The notes: generated by a model not told the origin, from the sequence alone. DNA of 25,474 bases from JBPRGH01 sp051418055 (GCA_051418055.1 JBPRGH010000096.1:1-25474); one strand, 5' to 3'; shown: positions 16,374 to 24,590, counted from the first letter of the stretch. A program made the numbers and translations.

Positions 16374-17054
16374 ATGAAAATATTAGTTGTTGAAGATCAG
16401 GTTGAATTAGCTGCAAATGTGGAGTCATACCTCCAAAAGGAAGGGTTTATTTGTGAGATAGCTTCCAATTATCAGAAGGCTATAAATAAGATCAGTGGAT
16501 ATAGCTATGACCTGCTGCTGCTTGACCTTATGCTTCCCGATGGAAATGGGCTTGACATACTAAAATATGTAAGAGGCCAATTCCCTGATACCGGAGTTCT
16601 TATAATTTCTGCTAAAAATGCCATAGAGGATAAGGTAAAAGGCCTGGAGATGGGAGCGGACGATTATCTGGCGAAACCTTTTCATCTGTCAGAGCTAAAT
16701 GCCAGGTTAAAATCCATTTACAGGAGAAGGCATTTAAAGGGCGAGAATAAGCTCCATTTTCATGAAATCACTATTGATACGGATACAATGGAAGTTACAA
16801 TAGGAGAAAAGCAGCTGGAGCTTACAAAAAAAGAATACGAGATGCTACTTTATATGCTCGTGAATAAAAACAGGGTTTTGTCAAAGCAATCTATTGCCGA
16901 ACACCTCTGGGGGGATTATATGGACACAGCCGATTCATTTGATTTTGTTTATCAGCATATAAAAAACCTACGAAAGAAGATCCTCAATGTGGGAGGACAA
17001 GATTACATCCAGAATATGTATGGTTCAGGATATAAATTCACCGATAAGATATGA
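16374..17054 (+). CDS. OmpR/PhoB-family response regulator
   Basis: A 226-residue regulator. The receiver domain has E7/D8, phospho-acceptor D51 in LLLLDLMLPDGNG, S79 and K101 in LAKPFH. The winged-helix DNA-binding domain (about 125-224) carries LTKKEYEMLLYML and the DFVYQHIKNLRKK recognition helix. Its ATGA overlaps the kinase start (17051-17054), so the two are translationally coupled. A direct-repeat site lies 23-43 bp upstream of its ATG and recurs before the downstream receptor gene, suggesting autoregulation and control of the receptor. Confidence 0.95.
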   Translation: MKILVVEDQVELAANVESYLQKEGFICEIASNYQKAINKISGYSYDLLLLDLMLPDGNGLDILKYVRGQFPDTGVLIISAKNAIEDKVKGLEMGADDYLAKPFHLSELNARLKSIYRRRHLKGENKLHFHEITIDTDTMEVTIGEKQLELTKKEYEMLLYMLVNKNRVLSKQSIAEHLWGDYMDTADSFDFVYQHIKNLRKKILNVGGQDYIQNMYGSGYKFTDKI

Positions 17055-18310
17055 AACTTGTCTTCAAATTAACGCTCCTCTACCTGCTTATCTCTCTTAT
17101 AGTTTTTATGATAGGTTATACCATTACCTATGAAGTGATTAAAAGAGAGATAGATTTTGAACAGCGACGGTTTCTAAGGGAAAGATTAGCATCTGTGGAG
17201 CGGATGATTGAAAGAAGAGGACTTCACAAACGCTTTGAACGCAATAATATTCTTATTATACCGCTGGATACAGGGAATATTCCATATGATACAACCTTTA
17301 TTTATTCCGATACATTGGTAATGCATGAATCATTACAGCGGATGGAACCACATATAAAGCTTGAGGTGAATAAAAAAATCGGCGACAGGTACTATAGTAT
17401 ATCCCTCTATGATATTATTATTGAAGAAGATGATATCGAAGAAGGTGTTCGTGAATCGCTCATTAAGCTTTACATCCTTTTAATAATAATGGTTCTTTTA
17501 TTAGCTGCCATTGCTTCCTATTTTCTTCTTAAACCCTTTAATAAAACCCTCAAAAAAATTAAAACCCTTGATATCAGGGAACCAGAGTTTGTGCATTTCG
17601 AAAAAACAAATACTAAGGAATTTCAGAAGTTAAATGTATTTCTTTCGGAAATGATACAAAAGATGAAAAGTGATTACCGTGCACTAAAAGAATTCACTGA
17701 AAATGCATCTCATGAGATGCAGACACCTATTGCAGTTGCCACCGGAAAACTTGAGCTATTACTTTCAGGTGAAAAATTAGATGATGAACAAATAGCTCTT
17801 GTAAATTCAGCACAGGATTCCATACGAAGGTTATCAAAACTGGGAAATGCACTGGCACTCCTTACAAAAATTGATAACAGGGAATTTCAAAATATTGAAG
17901 ATGTTGATTTATCAGCTCTTTTAGAACAATTAATATTTGATTTTAAGGAACTCATGGAGCTAAAAAATTTAGATATGCATAAATATATTACTGAAAGTGC
18001 ATATGTAAAAATAGACCCTACTTTAGCTGCTGTTTTGTGTACGAACCTGCTGCAAAATGCTATACGGCATAACTACTATGGAGGAGAAATTTCGGTATCC
18101 GTGGATAAGAGAAAACTTACTGTTCAAAATACAGGTAAAGATCTTAAAATTGATCCCGAACAATTATTTGCACGTTTTAAAAAAGATCAGGACAATAGAG
18201 AATCATTGGGTTTAGGCCTGGCCATTGTAAAAAAGATCTGTGAGATAAATAATTTTGATATAGAATATGCCTTTAAAGACCAGAGACATATATTTTCTAT
18301 AGTTTTTTAA
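17051..18310 (+). CDS. Membrane sensor histidine kinase, HisKA/HATPase type
   Basis: A 419-residue kinase with two membrane helices (about 7-29 and 139-160) enclosing a sensor region of about 110 residues, which is basic and then rich in acidic residues (EEDDIEEG). HAMP is short or absent. The phospho-acceptor is H221 in ENASHEMQTPIA, the N box NLLQNAIRHN is at 332-341 and the G box LGLGLAIVKK is at 386-395. The Glu after the His is intact, so phosphatase or kinase activity is expected. The gene overlaps the regulator by four bases, and 139 bp separate it from the TonB-type receptor gene. The signal sensed is unknown; the linked receptor suggests a substrate or envelope cue. Confidence 0.94.
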   Translation: MKLVFKLTLLYLLISLIVFMIGYTITYEVIKREIDFEQRRFLRERLASVERMIERRGLHKRFERNNILIIPLDTGNIPYDTTFIYSDTLVMHESLQRMEPHIKLEVNKKIGDRYYSISLYDIIIEEDDIEEGVRESLIKLYILLIIMVLLLAAIASYFLLKPFNKTLKKIKTLDIREPEFVHFEKTNTKEFQKLNVFLSEMIQKMKSDYRALKEFTENASHEMQTPIAVATGKLELLLSGEKLDDEQIALVNSAQDSIRRLSKLGNALALLTKIDNREFQNIEDVDLSALLEQLIFDFKELMELKNLDMHKYITESAYVKIDPTLAAVLCTNLLQNAIRHNYYGGEISVSVDKRKLTVQNTGKDLKIDPEQLFARFKKDQDNRESLGLGLAIVKKICEINNFDIEYAFKDQRHIFSIVF

Positions 18311-18311
18311 A

Positions 18312-18332
18312 ATTTCAGATTTCCTTCAGATT
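18312..18332 (+). promoter_or_regulatory. Putative response-regulator operator upstream of the receptor gene
   Basis: The same 17-bp sequence found at 16331-16347 recurs here. Half-sites TTCAGATT at 18314 and TTCAGATT at 18325 are 11 bp apart, and CTCAGAG at 18347 falls on the same 11-bp register (33 bp from the first). The site ends 29 bp before a TATCTTTG box, a position suited to activation by an OmpR-type protein. Confidence 0.62.
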
Positions 18333-18361
18333 CTTTACCAAATTCCCTCAGAGGAGCATGT

Positions 18362-18369
18362 TATCTTTG
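18362..18369 (+). promoter_or_regulatory. Putative -7 box of the TonB-type receptor gene
   Basis: TATCTTTG fits TAnnTTTG exactly and would give a leader of about 90 nt to the ATG at 18465. The putative regulator sites lie directly upstream. Confidence 0.5.
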
Positions 18370-18464
18370 TTATTGTCGGAAAATGTTTAACTTTTTATTT
18401 AAATGTTTAAACATATATTTTTTATTTACGTTGTAACATACAGGTTGAGTTGAATTGCAGAGTT

Positions 18465-20864
18465 ATGAGAACAAGTTTTATAGTTTTATTAAGTTTAATC
18501 ACATTTTTCGGTTTCTCGCAGGATAAAATACAAATAACAGGTACTGTTACAGATCAGAATACAGGCAATCCGCTGGAGTTTGCTACTATAAGTATAATGG
18601 ATCCTTCGGATAGTTCTCTTGTTACAGGAGATGTAACAAATGCCCAGGGTAACTTTACTATTTCAGCATCTCCGGGAAATTATATTTTAAAATCCCAGTT
18701 TATCTCATACTCTCCAAAATTTAAAAATATTAATGCTCAGGATGATCTTGATATTGGCACCATTTCATTATCTCAGGATGTGGAGACATTAGGAGAGGTG
18801 GTTGTGACAGGCCAAAAGGACCAGATGCAGCTGGAATTGGATAAACGGGTTTTTAATGTTTCCGAGAATATTAATAATATAGGATTGAATGCAGCCCAGG
18901 TTATGGATAATTTGCCTTCAATTTCTGTAGATGTTGATGGTAATGTTGCCCTACGCGGTAGCCAGAACGTGCGTATTCTCATTAACGGAAGACCTTCAGG
19001 TTTGGTAGGTTTGTCAAGTACAGATGCTTTAAGGCAGCTTCAGGGAAATCTAATAGAACGTATAGAGGTAGTGACAAATCCTTCTGCGCGATATGATGCG
19101 GAGGGCTCCGCCGGAGTTATTAATATCGTTTTAAAGAAAAAAAGGGAAAGTGGCTTTAATGGTGCTTTTACATTAAATACAGGCTGGCCTCACGATCATG
19201 GGTTATCAGCTAATGTAAATTACCGACAGGATTGGTTTAATGTTTTTTTAAATTATGGTGTAAACTATGATGAAAATCCTGGCGGCGGTTTTTCCCGTCA
19301 GCAGTTTTTCTTTCCTGATACCAGCTATCAGACGTTTGTTGACAGGGACAGGACCCGTGGTGGTTGGTCAAATACTTTACGATTTGGATCTGAATTTTTT
19401 GTAAATGAAAACACCACTTTAACAGCTGCATTAATGATGCGTGTATCAGATGAAGAAAATAATTCAATCATTACATATGAAGATGTTTCTCAGGCAGGAA
19501 ATATTATAAACAACTCACAGCGTCTTGATACAGAGACTGAAGAGGATGATGTTTATGAGGTTGAGTTAAGTTTTCTAAGGAATCTCAAAGGCAAGGGGCA
19601 TAAATTTACAGCTGATTTTCAATATAGGATAAATTCTGAAACTGAAGATTCAGATATAGTTGAGCTGGACCTTTTAAATTCCGGGGAATTTTTAAATAAA
19701 CAGCGTTCAATTAATGATGAGGGTAATAATAATATTATGCTACAGGCGGATTATATAAATCCTTTTGCGGATGGCAGAAAATTTGAAGCTGGTTATAGAG
19801 GAACGAAACAGGAGATCACCAGCGATTATTTAGTGGAAGAACTTGAAGATGGCGTTTGGGTTAACCTGGAAAATTTCACAAATGAATTTCTCTATGATGA
19901 ACAGGTGCATGCAGCTTATGCAATTTATGAACATAAGATGGAGCAGTGGGGCTACCAGTTAGGCCTGAGGGCTGAGCAGACGGACATTGAAACATATCAG
20001 CGCCAAACAGATCAACGAAATACGAAGAGCTATTTAAATCTATTTCCAAGTGCCTTTGTTTCTTATAAATTGAGTGACGAACATTCATTTCAGGCAAGCT
20101 ATAGCCGTCGTTTGTCCCGTCCAAGGCACTGGTATTTAAACCCTTTTTTCTCATTTAGTGACCCTCGGAATATACGAACTGGAAATGTAGACCTTGATCC
20201 TGAATACACTGATAGCTATGAAGCAGGTTATCTGAACAGCCAGGAGAAATATAGTTTTTATTTTGGAGGATATCACCGTCATACTACAGGGATAATTGAG
20301 AGAGTGAATTTTGTTAATGAGGAAGGAATAACTTTTTTTATCCCACAAAATTTAAGTGTTGAAAATGCTTATGGCCTGGAGATGAATTTTTCTGCAGACC
20401 CGGTAAAATGGTTTAATATTAATGGTAATGCTAATTTTTATCGTGCCATAACAGAAGGTACTTTTAACGATAGACAGCTGGACAGGGATACTTATACAGC
20501 TAATTTCAGGTTAAATACTCGCTTTTCATTTGGTAAATACAATTTACAGGTAAGTGGAAGGTATAATGCTCCTGAAGAAAGTACCCAGGGAACTCAAAAA
20601 TCCAGGTATTCGGTAGATCTGGGTGCTAATCGCGATCTTTTGAATAATAGAGGCACCTTAACATTATCTGTAAGAGATCTTTTTAACACGCGTAAATATC
20701 GGGGTACAACAGAAGGAGAATTCTTTTTCCAGGAATCTGAATTTCAATGGAGGGCACGTCAGGTGAACCTTTCATTCACTTATCGGATAAACCAGAAGAA
20801 GGAGAGGGGCCGCAGAGACGGTGGGCGTGGTGATTATGACGGTGGTGATGATATGGATTTTTAA
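18465..20864 (+). CDS. TonB-dependent outer-membrane receptor (outer-membrane beta-barrel family)
   Basis: About 799 residues from ATG 18465; an in-frame TTG at 18450 would add five residues but spoil the signal peptide (MRTSFIVLLSLITFFGFSQ). After the signal comes a carboxypeptidase-regulatory-like domain (GTVTDQNTGNPLEFATISI, about 25-95). A plug region (EVVVTGQ, LRGSQNVRILINGRPSG, PSARYDAEGSAGVINIVLKK) follows, then a long beta-barrel. The C terminus ends in a basic then Gly/Asp-rich tail beyond the last strand. It resembles the family with an OMP_b-brl_3 barrel; members take up or sense unknown ligands. It lies 154 bp after the OmpR/kinase operon, shares its operator-like repeat, and ends before a strong terminator. 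Confidence 0.93.
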   Translation: MRTSFIVLLSLITFFGFSQDKIQITGTVTDQNTGNPLEFATISIMDPSDSSLVTGDVTNAQGNFTISASPGNYILKSQFISYSPKFKNINAQDDLDIGTISLSQDVETLGEVVVTGQKDQMQLELDKRVFNVSENINNIGLNAAQVMDNLPSISVDVDGNVALRGSQNVRILINGRPSGLVGLSSTDALRQLQGNLIERIEVVTNPSARYDAEGSAGVINIVLKKKRESGFNGAFTLNTGWPHDHGLSANVNYRQDWFNVFLNYGVNYDENPGGGFSRQQFFFPDTSYQTFVDRDRTRGGWSNTLRFGSEFFVNENTTLTAALMMRVSDEENNSIITYEDVSQAGNIINNSQRLDTETEEDDVYEVELSFLRNLKGKGHKFTADFQYRINSETEDSDIVELDLLNSGEFLNKQRSINDEGNNNIMLQADYINPFADGRKFEAGYRGTKQEITSDYLVEELEDGVWVNLENFTNEFLYDEQVHAAYAIYEHKMEQWGYQLGLRAEQTDIETYQRQTDQRNTKSYLNLFPSAFVSYKLSDEHSFQASYSRRLSRPRHWYLNPFFSFSDPRNIRTGNVDLDPEYTDSYEAGYLNSQEKYSFYFGGYHRHTTGIIERVNFVNEEGITFFIPQNLSVENAYGLEMNFSADPVKWFNINGNANFYRAITEGTFNDRQLDRDTYTANFRLNTRFSFGKYNLQVSGRYNAPEESTQGTQKSRYSVDLGANRDLLNNRGTLTLSVRDLFNTRKYRGTTEGEFFFQESEFQWRARQVNLSFTYRINQKKERGRRDGGRGDYDGGDDMDF

Positions 20865-20887
20865 AGCTCTTACTACGGAACTGATTG

Positions 20888-20920
20888 AAAAGGCAGGCTC
20901 ATTTAGAGCATGCCTTTTTT
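20888..20920 (+). terminator. Rho-independent terminator after the receptor gene
   Basis: GGCAGGCTC (20892-20900) pairs with GAGCATGCC (20906-20914) over a 5-nt loop with one mismatch, extended by flanking A and T pairs, and a run of six T follows at 20915-20920. It lies 24 bp after the stop codon. Confidence 0.88.
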
Positions 20921-20992
20921 ATTTAAGATTTACAATAATACAATATAAGAGCATGATGATCAGTTATATAATTAGTCCAACAACTAAGAAAA

Positions 20993-21562
20993 ATGAAGAA
21001 ATTTACTGTAATTATCATGTTGCTGTTATTTCTGGCGATATCAAATATTCAAGCTCAAAAAGCTGACGAACCTATTTTAAGGAACAATGTCTACTTTGAA
21101 TTGGGAGGCGCCGCTTTTTTTTACTCCCTAAATTACGAAAGGCTATTATTGAATTCAAAAAAGCATAATTTAGCTCCAAGAATTGGATTTGAGTATATTA
21201 ATCTATTTGGAGAAAGCAAGCGTGAATTTGTTGGTATTCCTATCGGAATCTCATATCTAAAGCATTTAAAGAAAAATATACATCTTGAAACGGGATTTAC
21301 CTTTTCTGTTATATATGATAATTATTATCCATTATCTAGTAATAATCTTGGTCAGACATATTATTCAGATCAGCGTACTGAGGAGTTTATCATTTTTCCG
21401 AGTTTGCGGTTGGGGATAAGAAAGCAGCCTGAGAAAAAAGCAATTTTTTGGAATACAAGCCTTCAATTTTCGAAAGTATCTTTATATGATGTAGAGAAGA
21501 AAAGAACATATGAGGGTTATTATTTGCCTTTTGCCAGCTTTGGAATAGGCTATTCCTTCTAA
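20993..21562 (+). CDS. Small predicted outer-membrane beta-barrel protein
   Basis: A 189-residue protein with a signal peptide (hydrophobic 5-17, IQAQ, cleavage near residue 22). The mature part alternates hydrophobic and polar residues in strand-sized segments (NVYFELGGAAFFYSLNYERLL, APRIGFEYINLF, IHLETGFTFSVIYD, FIIFPSLRLGIR, IFWNTSLQFS) and ends in GIGYSF. The C-terminal Phe is typical of outer-membrane insertion. About eight strands would fit a small barrel. No family is recognised. It lies 72 bp after the terminator of the receptor gene on the same strand and probably has its own promoter, which I could not identify. Confidence 0.78.
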   Translation: MKKFTVIIMLLLFLAISNIQAQKADEPILRNNVYFELGGAAFFYSLNYERLLLNSKKHNLAPRIGFEYINLFGESKREFVGIPIGISYLKHLKKNIHLETGFTFSVIYDNYYPLSSNNLGQTYYSDQRTEEFIIFPSLRLGIRKQPEKKAIFWNTSLQFSKVSLYDVEKKRTYEGYYLPFASFGIGYSF

Positions 21563-21568
21563 ACCAAA

Positions 21569-21626
21569 TTCGTCTCATTTGAGCTTAGTGGTAACGAGGA
21601 CGAAACGAGAGTTGCGTTTATAACGC
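21569..21626. repeat. Stem-loops between convergent genes, with a degenerate repeated element
   Basis: TTCGTCTC (21569-21576) pairs with GAGGACGAA (21596-21604) with one bulge, and GCGTT (21614-21618) pairs with AACGC (21622-21626). Positions 21578-21598 match 24191-24211 at 19 of 21 bases, and both copies are preceded by TTCGTC. This lies in the 125-bp gap between two convergent genes and may act as a shared transcript end or be a mobile intergenic repeat. Confidence 0.5.
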
Positions 21627-21687
21627 TATAAATTAAAATGCCTAATCTCAAGTGCTATTTAATTTATTCTTGTTTCGTTCAATCTTA

Positions 21688-22050
21688 TCATCCATTTTTT
21701 CTAAGATAAACAAGATATTTAGCAATTTTTTTAACCTGCTCATCCTTAAGTACTTCCTCATCAAAATCCGGCATTACACCAAGACCATGCCTCACCTGAA
21801 AACGGATCAAAAATTTGGGAAGTGGCTTATTATTTATCGCAAGGCCAACACCTGCAGTGCCCGAAGGATGGCAGGTATTACAATAGCTGTAAAATAATAC
21901 TTGTCCGTCTTCTAGATCCTGGGTCGGCAGTACAACAGGTTCTGAATAAGGTACGCCTTTTCTTACTGAACACGAAGTATATACTGCTGCCATAGATCCT
22001 ATCAGTATGAAAAAGACCAATGTTTTTATTCCTTTCTTGTAATTTTCCAT
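21688..22050 (-). CDS. Small c-type cytochrome, probable lipoprotein
   Basis: A 120-residue protein with one heme c motif, CNTCH at 57-61, and a likely axial Met93 in LGVMPDF. The N terminus has a hydrophobic stretch ending in TSC at 25-27, which fits a lipidated Cys27, though Tyr at -3 is unusual. It probably accepts electrons in the periplasm. It overlaps the end of the dehydrogenase-like gene by 25 bp in another frame, which supports a functional pair. The length is normal for single-domain class I cytochromes. Confidence 0.88.
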   Translation of the reverse strand: MENYKKGIKTLVFFILIGSMAAVYTSCSVRKGVPYSEPVVLPTQDLEDGQVLFYSYCNTCHPSGTAGVGLAINNKPLPKFLIRFQVRHGLGVMPDFDEEVLKDEQVKKIAKYLVYLRKNG

Positions 22051-23468
22051 ATCACACCTGTTTTTTCATAAGGTTTTGCACCTTCTTCACTCATTGTAAG
22101 TATGCCAAAATCCACAACATATAAAGCCCCATCAGGAGCTATTTGAACCGAAATTGGCCTTTCAAGCCCACCGCTTTTCAGCCATGTTGCAGGACCATTC
22201 CTTTCACCTTTATTAACAGCAAAATCATCTATTACACCATTCTCTAAATTGACTCTTACGACTTTATAACCTACTGGCTTTATCACTTTACCTACGCCAG
22301 GGGCCATATCTCCAAACTGAGCAACAAAAGCATATTTGCGTTCTTCAAATTTTCCTTTGGCAATAACAATTCCATTTGAGGAAGAGTGTACACCTAATTT
22401 AGCTACCGGTTTTGGAGGCTCATTAGGATGCTCAGCTAATATCTTCATTGGCTTTTCCTTTCCGGGTACCTCAAAAACATGTATAGGTACCCCGGCATTA
22501 AAATCAGGCCAGCCGTACCATATTCCTTCCTCAATTTTCCAGAGAACATCCCCTGTACCCCAGACTGGTCTGCTTCCGCGGACGTCGTAACTGTTTTCTG
22601 TTATAAACAATTCATCATTAGCTGATAAGGCCAAGCCATAAGGATTTCTAAGCCCCCAGGCCACAAGCTCAGCATCACCGCCATCTACAGGCACTTTCAT
22701 AATAGCACCATTACAGGGGATACTTCCTTTAATAACCTGGTTAGCTTTAACCTGATAATTATAAGGTGAATAAGGGCCCGTCAATGCTTTATCATCCGGA
22801 TCAGCAGTAAGGATATTTGAGGAGAAATAATTAATTTCCTTTACTTTAACATCTTTACATGGTATATCATGAAATTCCGGAAATCGCCAGAGCCATCCGA
22901 AATCAGCATTATCTTTACCTACAACTGCGGAATTTGTTGCAGTACCCTGTCCAAAATATACATATCCCTCTTTGACAACCGGACCATTGGTATGGTGGTC
23001 GCCAAGACTGGGAAGATTTTCAACTAAAACCTGCACCTCACCACTTTCATTTACTTTTAAGATTTTACCCCCCTCCAGTTCTCCGCCTTCAGCAATATAA
23101 AAGAATCCATCGTTGAAAGTAACTCCATTCCAGGGGCCATTTTTCTTACCGGTAAATACTGTTTCTGTCTCCCCATCAGGAAGTATTTTCAGTAGTTTGG
23201 GCTCGAGGAAAACCTCACCATAAGAATAACCTGCTTCTATTACAAAAGGTACCCCTTCATTATTAAAAGTAATAGCTGTGGGAAATGTAAGCCCGGTGCT
23301 TACTACTTCTATTTCAAATCCATCAGGCAGTAATACATCTTGGGGATCAATCTGTCTTTCCGGAATATAGGAAATTTGGCCACCGCCTTGAGAAGGTAAA
23401 ATGCGATAACATCCTTGAATTAAAATGCTGCAAAGTAAAAGAACGATAATGCGTGAAAAGGAAATCAT
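22026..23468 (-). CDS. PQQ-dependent sugar (sorbosone-like) dehydrogenase family lipoprotein
   Basis: About 480 residues from ATG 23468; a GTG at 23492 would add eight residues ahead of the signal sequence. The signal ends in ILIQGC, giving a lipidated Cys20. The body is a beta-propeller of the GSDH type, with LPDGFEIEVVSTGLTFPTAI near the start, GDHHTNGPV, and AWGLRNPYGLALS in the middle, a motif shared by soluble glucose and L-sorbosone dehydrogenases. Such enzymes oxidise sugars with PQQ, though many bacterial members are unproven and no PQQ synthesis genes are nearby. The overlapping cytochrome c would be a natural electron acceptor. It lies 60 bp after the ExbD gene on the same strand. 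Confidence 0.85.
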   Translation of the reverse strand: MISFSRIIVLLLCSILIQGCYRILPSQGGGQISYIPERQIDPQDVLLPDGFEIEVVSTGLTFPTAITFNNEGVPFVIEAGYSYGEVFLEPKLLKILPDGETETVFTGKKNGPWNGVTFNDGFFYIAEGGELEGGKILKVNESGEVQVLVENLPSLGDHHTNGPVVKEGYVYFGQGTATNSAVVGKDNADFGWLWRFPEFHDIPCKDVKVKEINYFSSNILTADPDDKALTGPYSPYNYQVKANQVIKGSIPCNGAIMKVPVDGGDAELVAWGLRNPYGLALSANDELFITENSYDVRGSRPVWGTGDVLWKIEEGIWYGWPDFNAGVPIHVFEVPGKEKPMKILAEHPNEPPKPVAKLGVHSSSNGIVIAKGKFEERKYAFVAQFGDMAPGVGKVIKPVGYKVVRVNLENGVIDDFAVNKGERNGPATWLKSGGLERPISVQIAPDGALYVVDFGILTMSEEGAKPYEKTGVIWKITRKE

Positions 23469-23528
23469 GTGCTGTAATTTTAAAAACAACACCTATTTCA
23501 GTTCAATGTTTTGATGATGTATTTCCTA

Positions 23529-24065
23529 TTAATTATCTGGTTCTGCTATAGAAATATTCATTGGAATACCTGCTCTGGCTTTTAAATAGACCTTTTTTTG
23601 TGAAAGGTCAGCCAAATCAAGTTTTCTAAATTCATTGGCTGACATATTCACACGCCCACCATAAATTTCATAATAGGCGGCTTGTAATTCATCTAATACA
23701 GATATAAATGATTTATAGGAAGTGCCCCTATTTGTTTTTAATGAAACTATGGCTTTTTCAGGGTTTTCAGAAAGCTTTGGGTTCAGGTTATGATTAAGAA
23801 TAAACTCCTTCACTTCATCTCTTAATCCTTCTGTAGATTTCCTCACATCTCCCTGTACCATTATTTTATCATTGGAGTTGATTATTACCTTAAAAATATT
23901 CCTTTCATGGATTTCCTGAACTGTAAGCTCCTTAGGAACGGGAGGAAGTTTTACCGTCAGCCCTTTATCCTGTATAATAGTGGTCGTTACCAGAAAGAAA
24001 ATTAGCAGCAGAAATGCTATATCTGCCATTGAACCTGAATTTATTGTAGGGTTAGCTCTTCTCAT
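23529..24065 (-). CDS. ExbD/TolR-family biopolymer transport protein
   Basis: A 178-residue protein with a short cytoplasmic N terminus (MRRANPTINSGSMAD), one membrane helix (about 15-32) and a periplasmic domain. The proton-path aspartate is D15 in SMADIAFLLLIFFLVTT. It would work with an ExbB/TolQ motor and TonB to energise outer-membrane receptors, but neither partner is in the window. Upstream on its strand there are only 158 bp before the IS, so partners may lie beyond it or elsewhere. It is longer than classical ExbD (about 140), as often in Bacteroidota. A small inverted repeat, GGCT/AGCC (24066-24079), abuts the start codon. Confidence 0.9.
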   Translation of the reverse strand: MRRANPTINSGSMADIAFLLLIFFLVTTTIIQDKGLTVKLPPVPKELTVQEIHERNIFKVIINSNDKIMVQGDVRKSTEGLRDEVKEFILNHNLNPKLSENPEKAIVSLKTNRGTSYKSFISVLDELQAAYYEIYGGRVNMSANEFRKLDLADLSQKKVYLKARAGIPMNISIAEPDN

Positions 24066-24139
24066 GGCTTTTTATAGCCATAATGGATTAAGAATAAAAA
24101 GTAACATGCTCAATAAAAATTTTTACTCTGCGACAGTAG

Positions 24140-24160
24140 AAGCTGAAATAAATTCAGCTT
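24140..24160. repeat. Perfect 8-bp stem-loop upstream of exbD
   Basis: AAGCTGAA (24140-24147) and TTCAGCTT (24153-24160) pair perfectly over the 5-nt loop ATAAA. There is no T-run after it on either strand, so it is not a typical terminator. It might be the leftover end of a gene unit interrupted by the IS, or a regulator site. Confidence 0.5.
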
Positions 24161-24190
24161 GGCAGGAGAGGTAGGTTATGTTCGTCATCG

Positions 24191-24211
24191 TTTGAGCGTA
24201 GCGGTAACGAG
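24191..24211. repeat. Second copy of a degenerate intergenic repeat
   Basis: This matches 21578-21598 at 19 of 21 bases and is preceded by the same TTCGTC (24181-24186). It lies 12 bp from the IS left end. Confidence 0.5.
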
Positions 24212-24223
24212 AATGTATGAGGA

Positions 24224-24247
24224 TGGAGCTGCTATATTTGACTGGAC
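24224..24247 (+). repeat. IS left inverted repeat (IRL)
   Basis: It starts TGGAGCTGC and ends ACTGGAC; 16 of 24 positions match the reverse complement of the right end at 25451-25474. The same tip is found inverted at 116-139. Confidence 0.85.
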
Positions 24248-24281
24248 TTGGAGTTAAGCTCATAACAATTATATTTATACT

Positions 24282-24590
24282 ATGAGTAGAGACAGATATG
24301 ATAAGGAATTTAAGTTAATGGCAGTCGAGCTATTAAATTCGGGTAAATCTTCATCTGAGGTTGGAAGAGAGTTGGGTATTAGCCATGATTCAGCATCAAA
24401 ATGGAAAAAACAATACGAATCAGAAGGAGAGTTATCATTTCCTGGTAATGGTAAAAAGAATTTATCAAAGGAGGAACAAGAGATTGCCCGTTTAAAAAAA
24501 GAACTTAAAGAAGCCCAATTAGAACGTGATATTTTAAAAAAGGCAGTAAGCATCTTCTCCAAGAGCGACAGGAAATCTTCAGATTTGTAA
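24282..24590 (+). CDS. IS3-family transposase OrfA
   Basis: A 102-residue protein with a helix-turn-helix at about 8-45 (YDKEFKLMAVELL, then GRELGISHDSASKWKKQY) and a leucine-zipper-like coiled coil at about 62-88 (EEQEIARLKKELKEAQLERD). It binds the IS ends and acts as a regulator when made alone. A -1 slip at codon 87 leads into OrfB, giving a fused transposase of about 387 residues; without it, translation ends at 24590 after a short unique tail. Confidence 0.94.
   Translation: MSRDRYDKEFKLMAVELLNSGKSSSEVGRELGISHDSASKWKKQYESEGELSFPGNGKKNLSKEEQEIARLKKELKEAQLERDILKKAVSIFSKSDRKSSDL
24536..24542 (+). other. Programmed -1 frameshift slippery heptamer A AAA AAG
   Basis: In the OrfA frame the codons AAA (24537) and AAG (24540) are preceded by an A, forming the canonical A_AAA_AAG site. 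The OrfB frame (codon positions offset by -1) is open from before this point through 25444. A strong downstream stem starts eight bases later. Confidence 0.88.

Noticed and set aside
18450..18464. TTG start for the receptor, five codons upstream
   Set aside because: The ATG at 18465 gives a clean signal peptide; the extra residues would add a Cys and an Arg before it without support.
21652..21897. Plus-strand ORF over the cytochrome gene
   Set aside because: It is antisense to the heme-motif coding region and low in complexity at its start, so it is likely non-coding.
140..24223. Composite transposon carrying the whole 24-kb interior
   Set aside because: The cargo includes typA and other housekeeping-type genes, no target duplication can be checked, and the window edges match IS boundaries as expected from assembly breaks.
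24248..24281. Sigma-70 promoter (TTGGAG ... TATACT) for the IS orfA
   Set aside because: The would-be -10 box touches the start codon and the Bacteroidota consensus differs, so there is no room for a normal start site.
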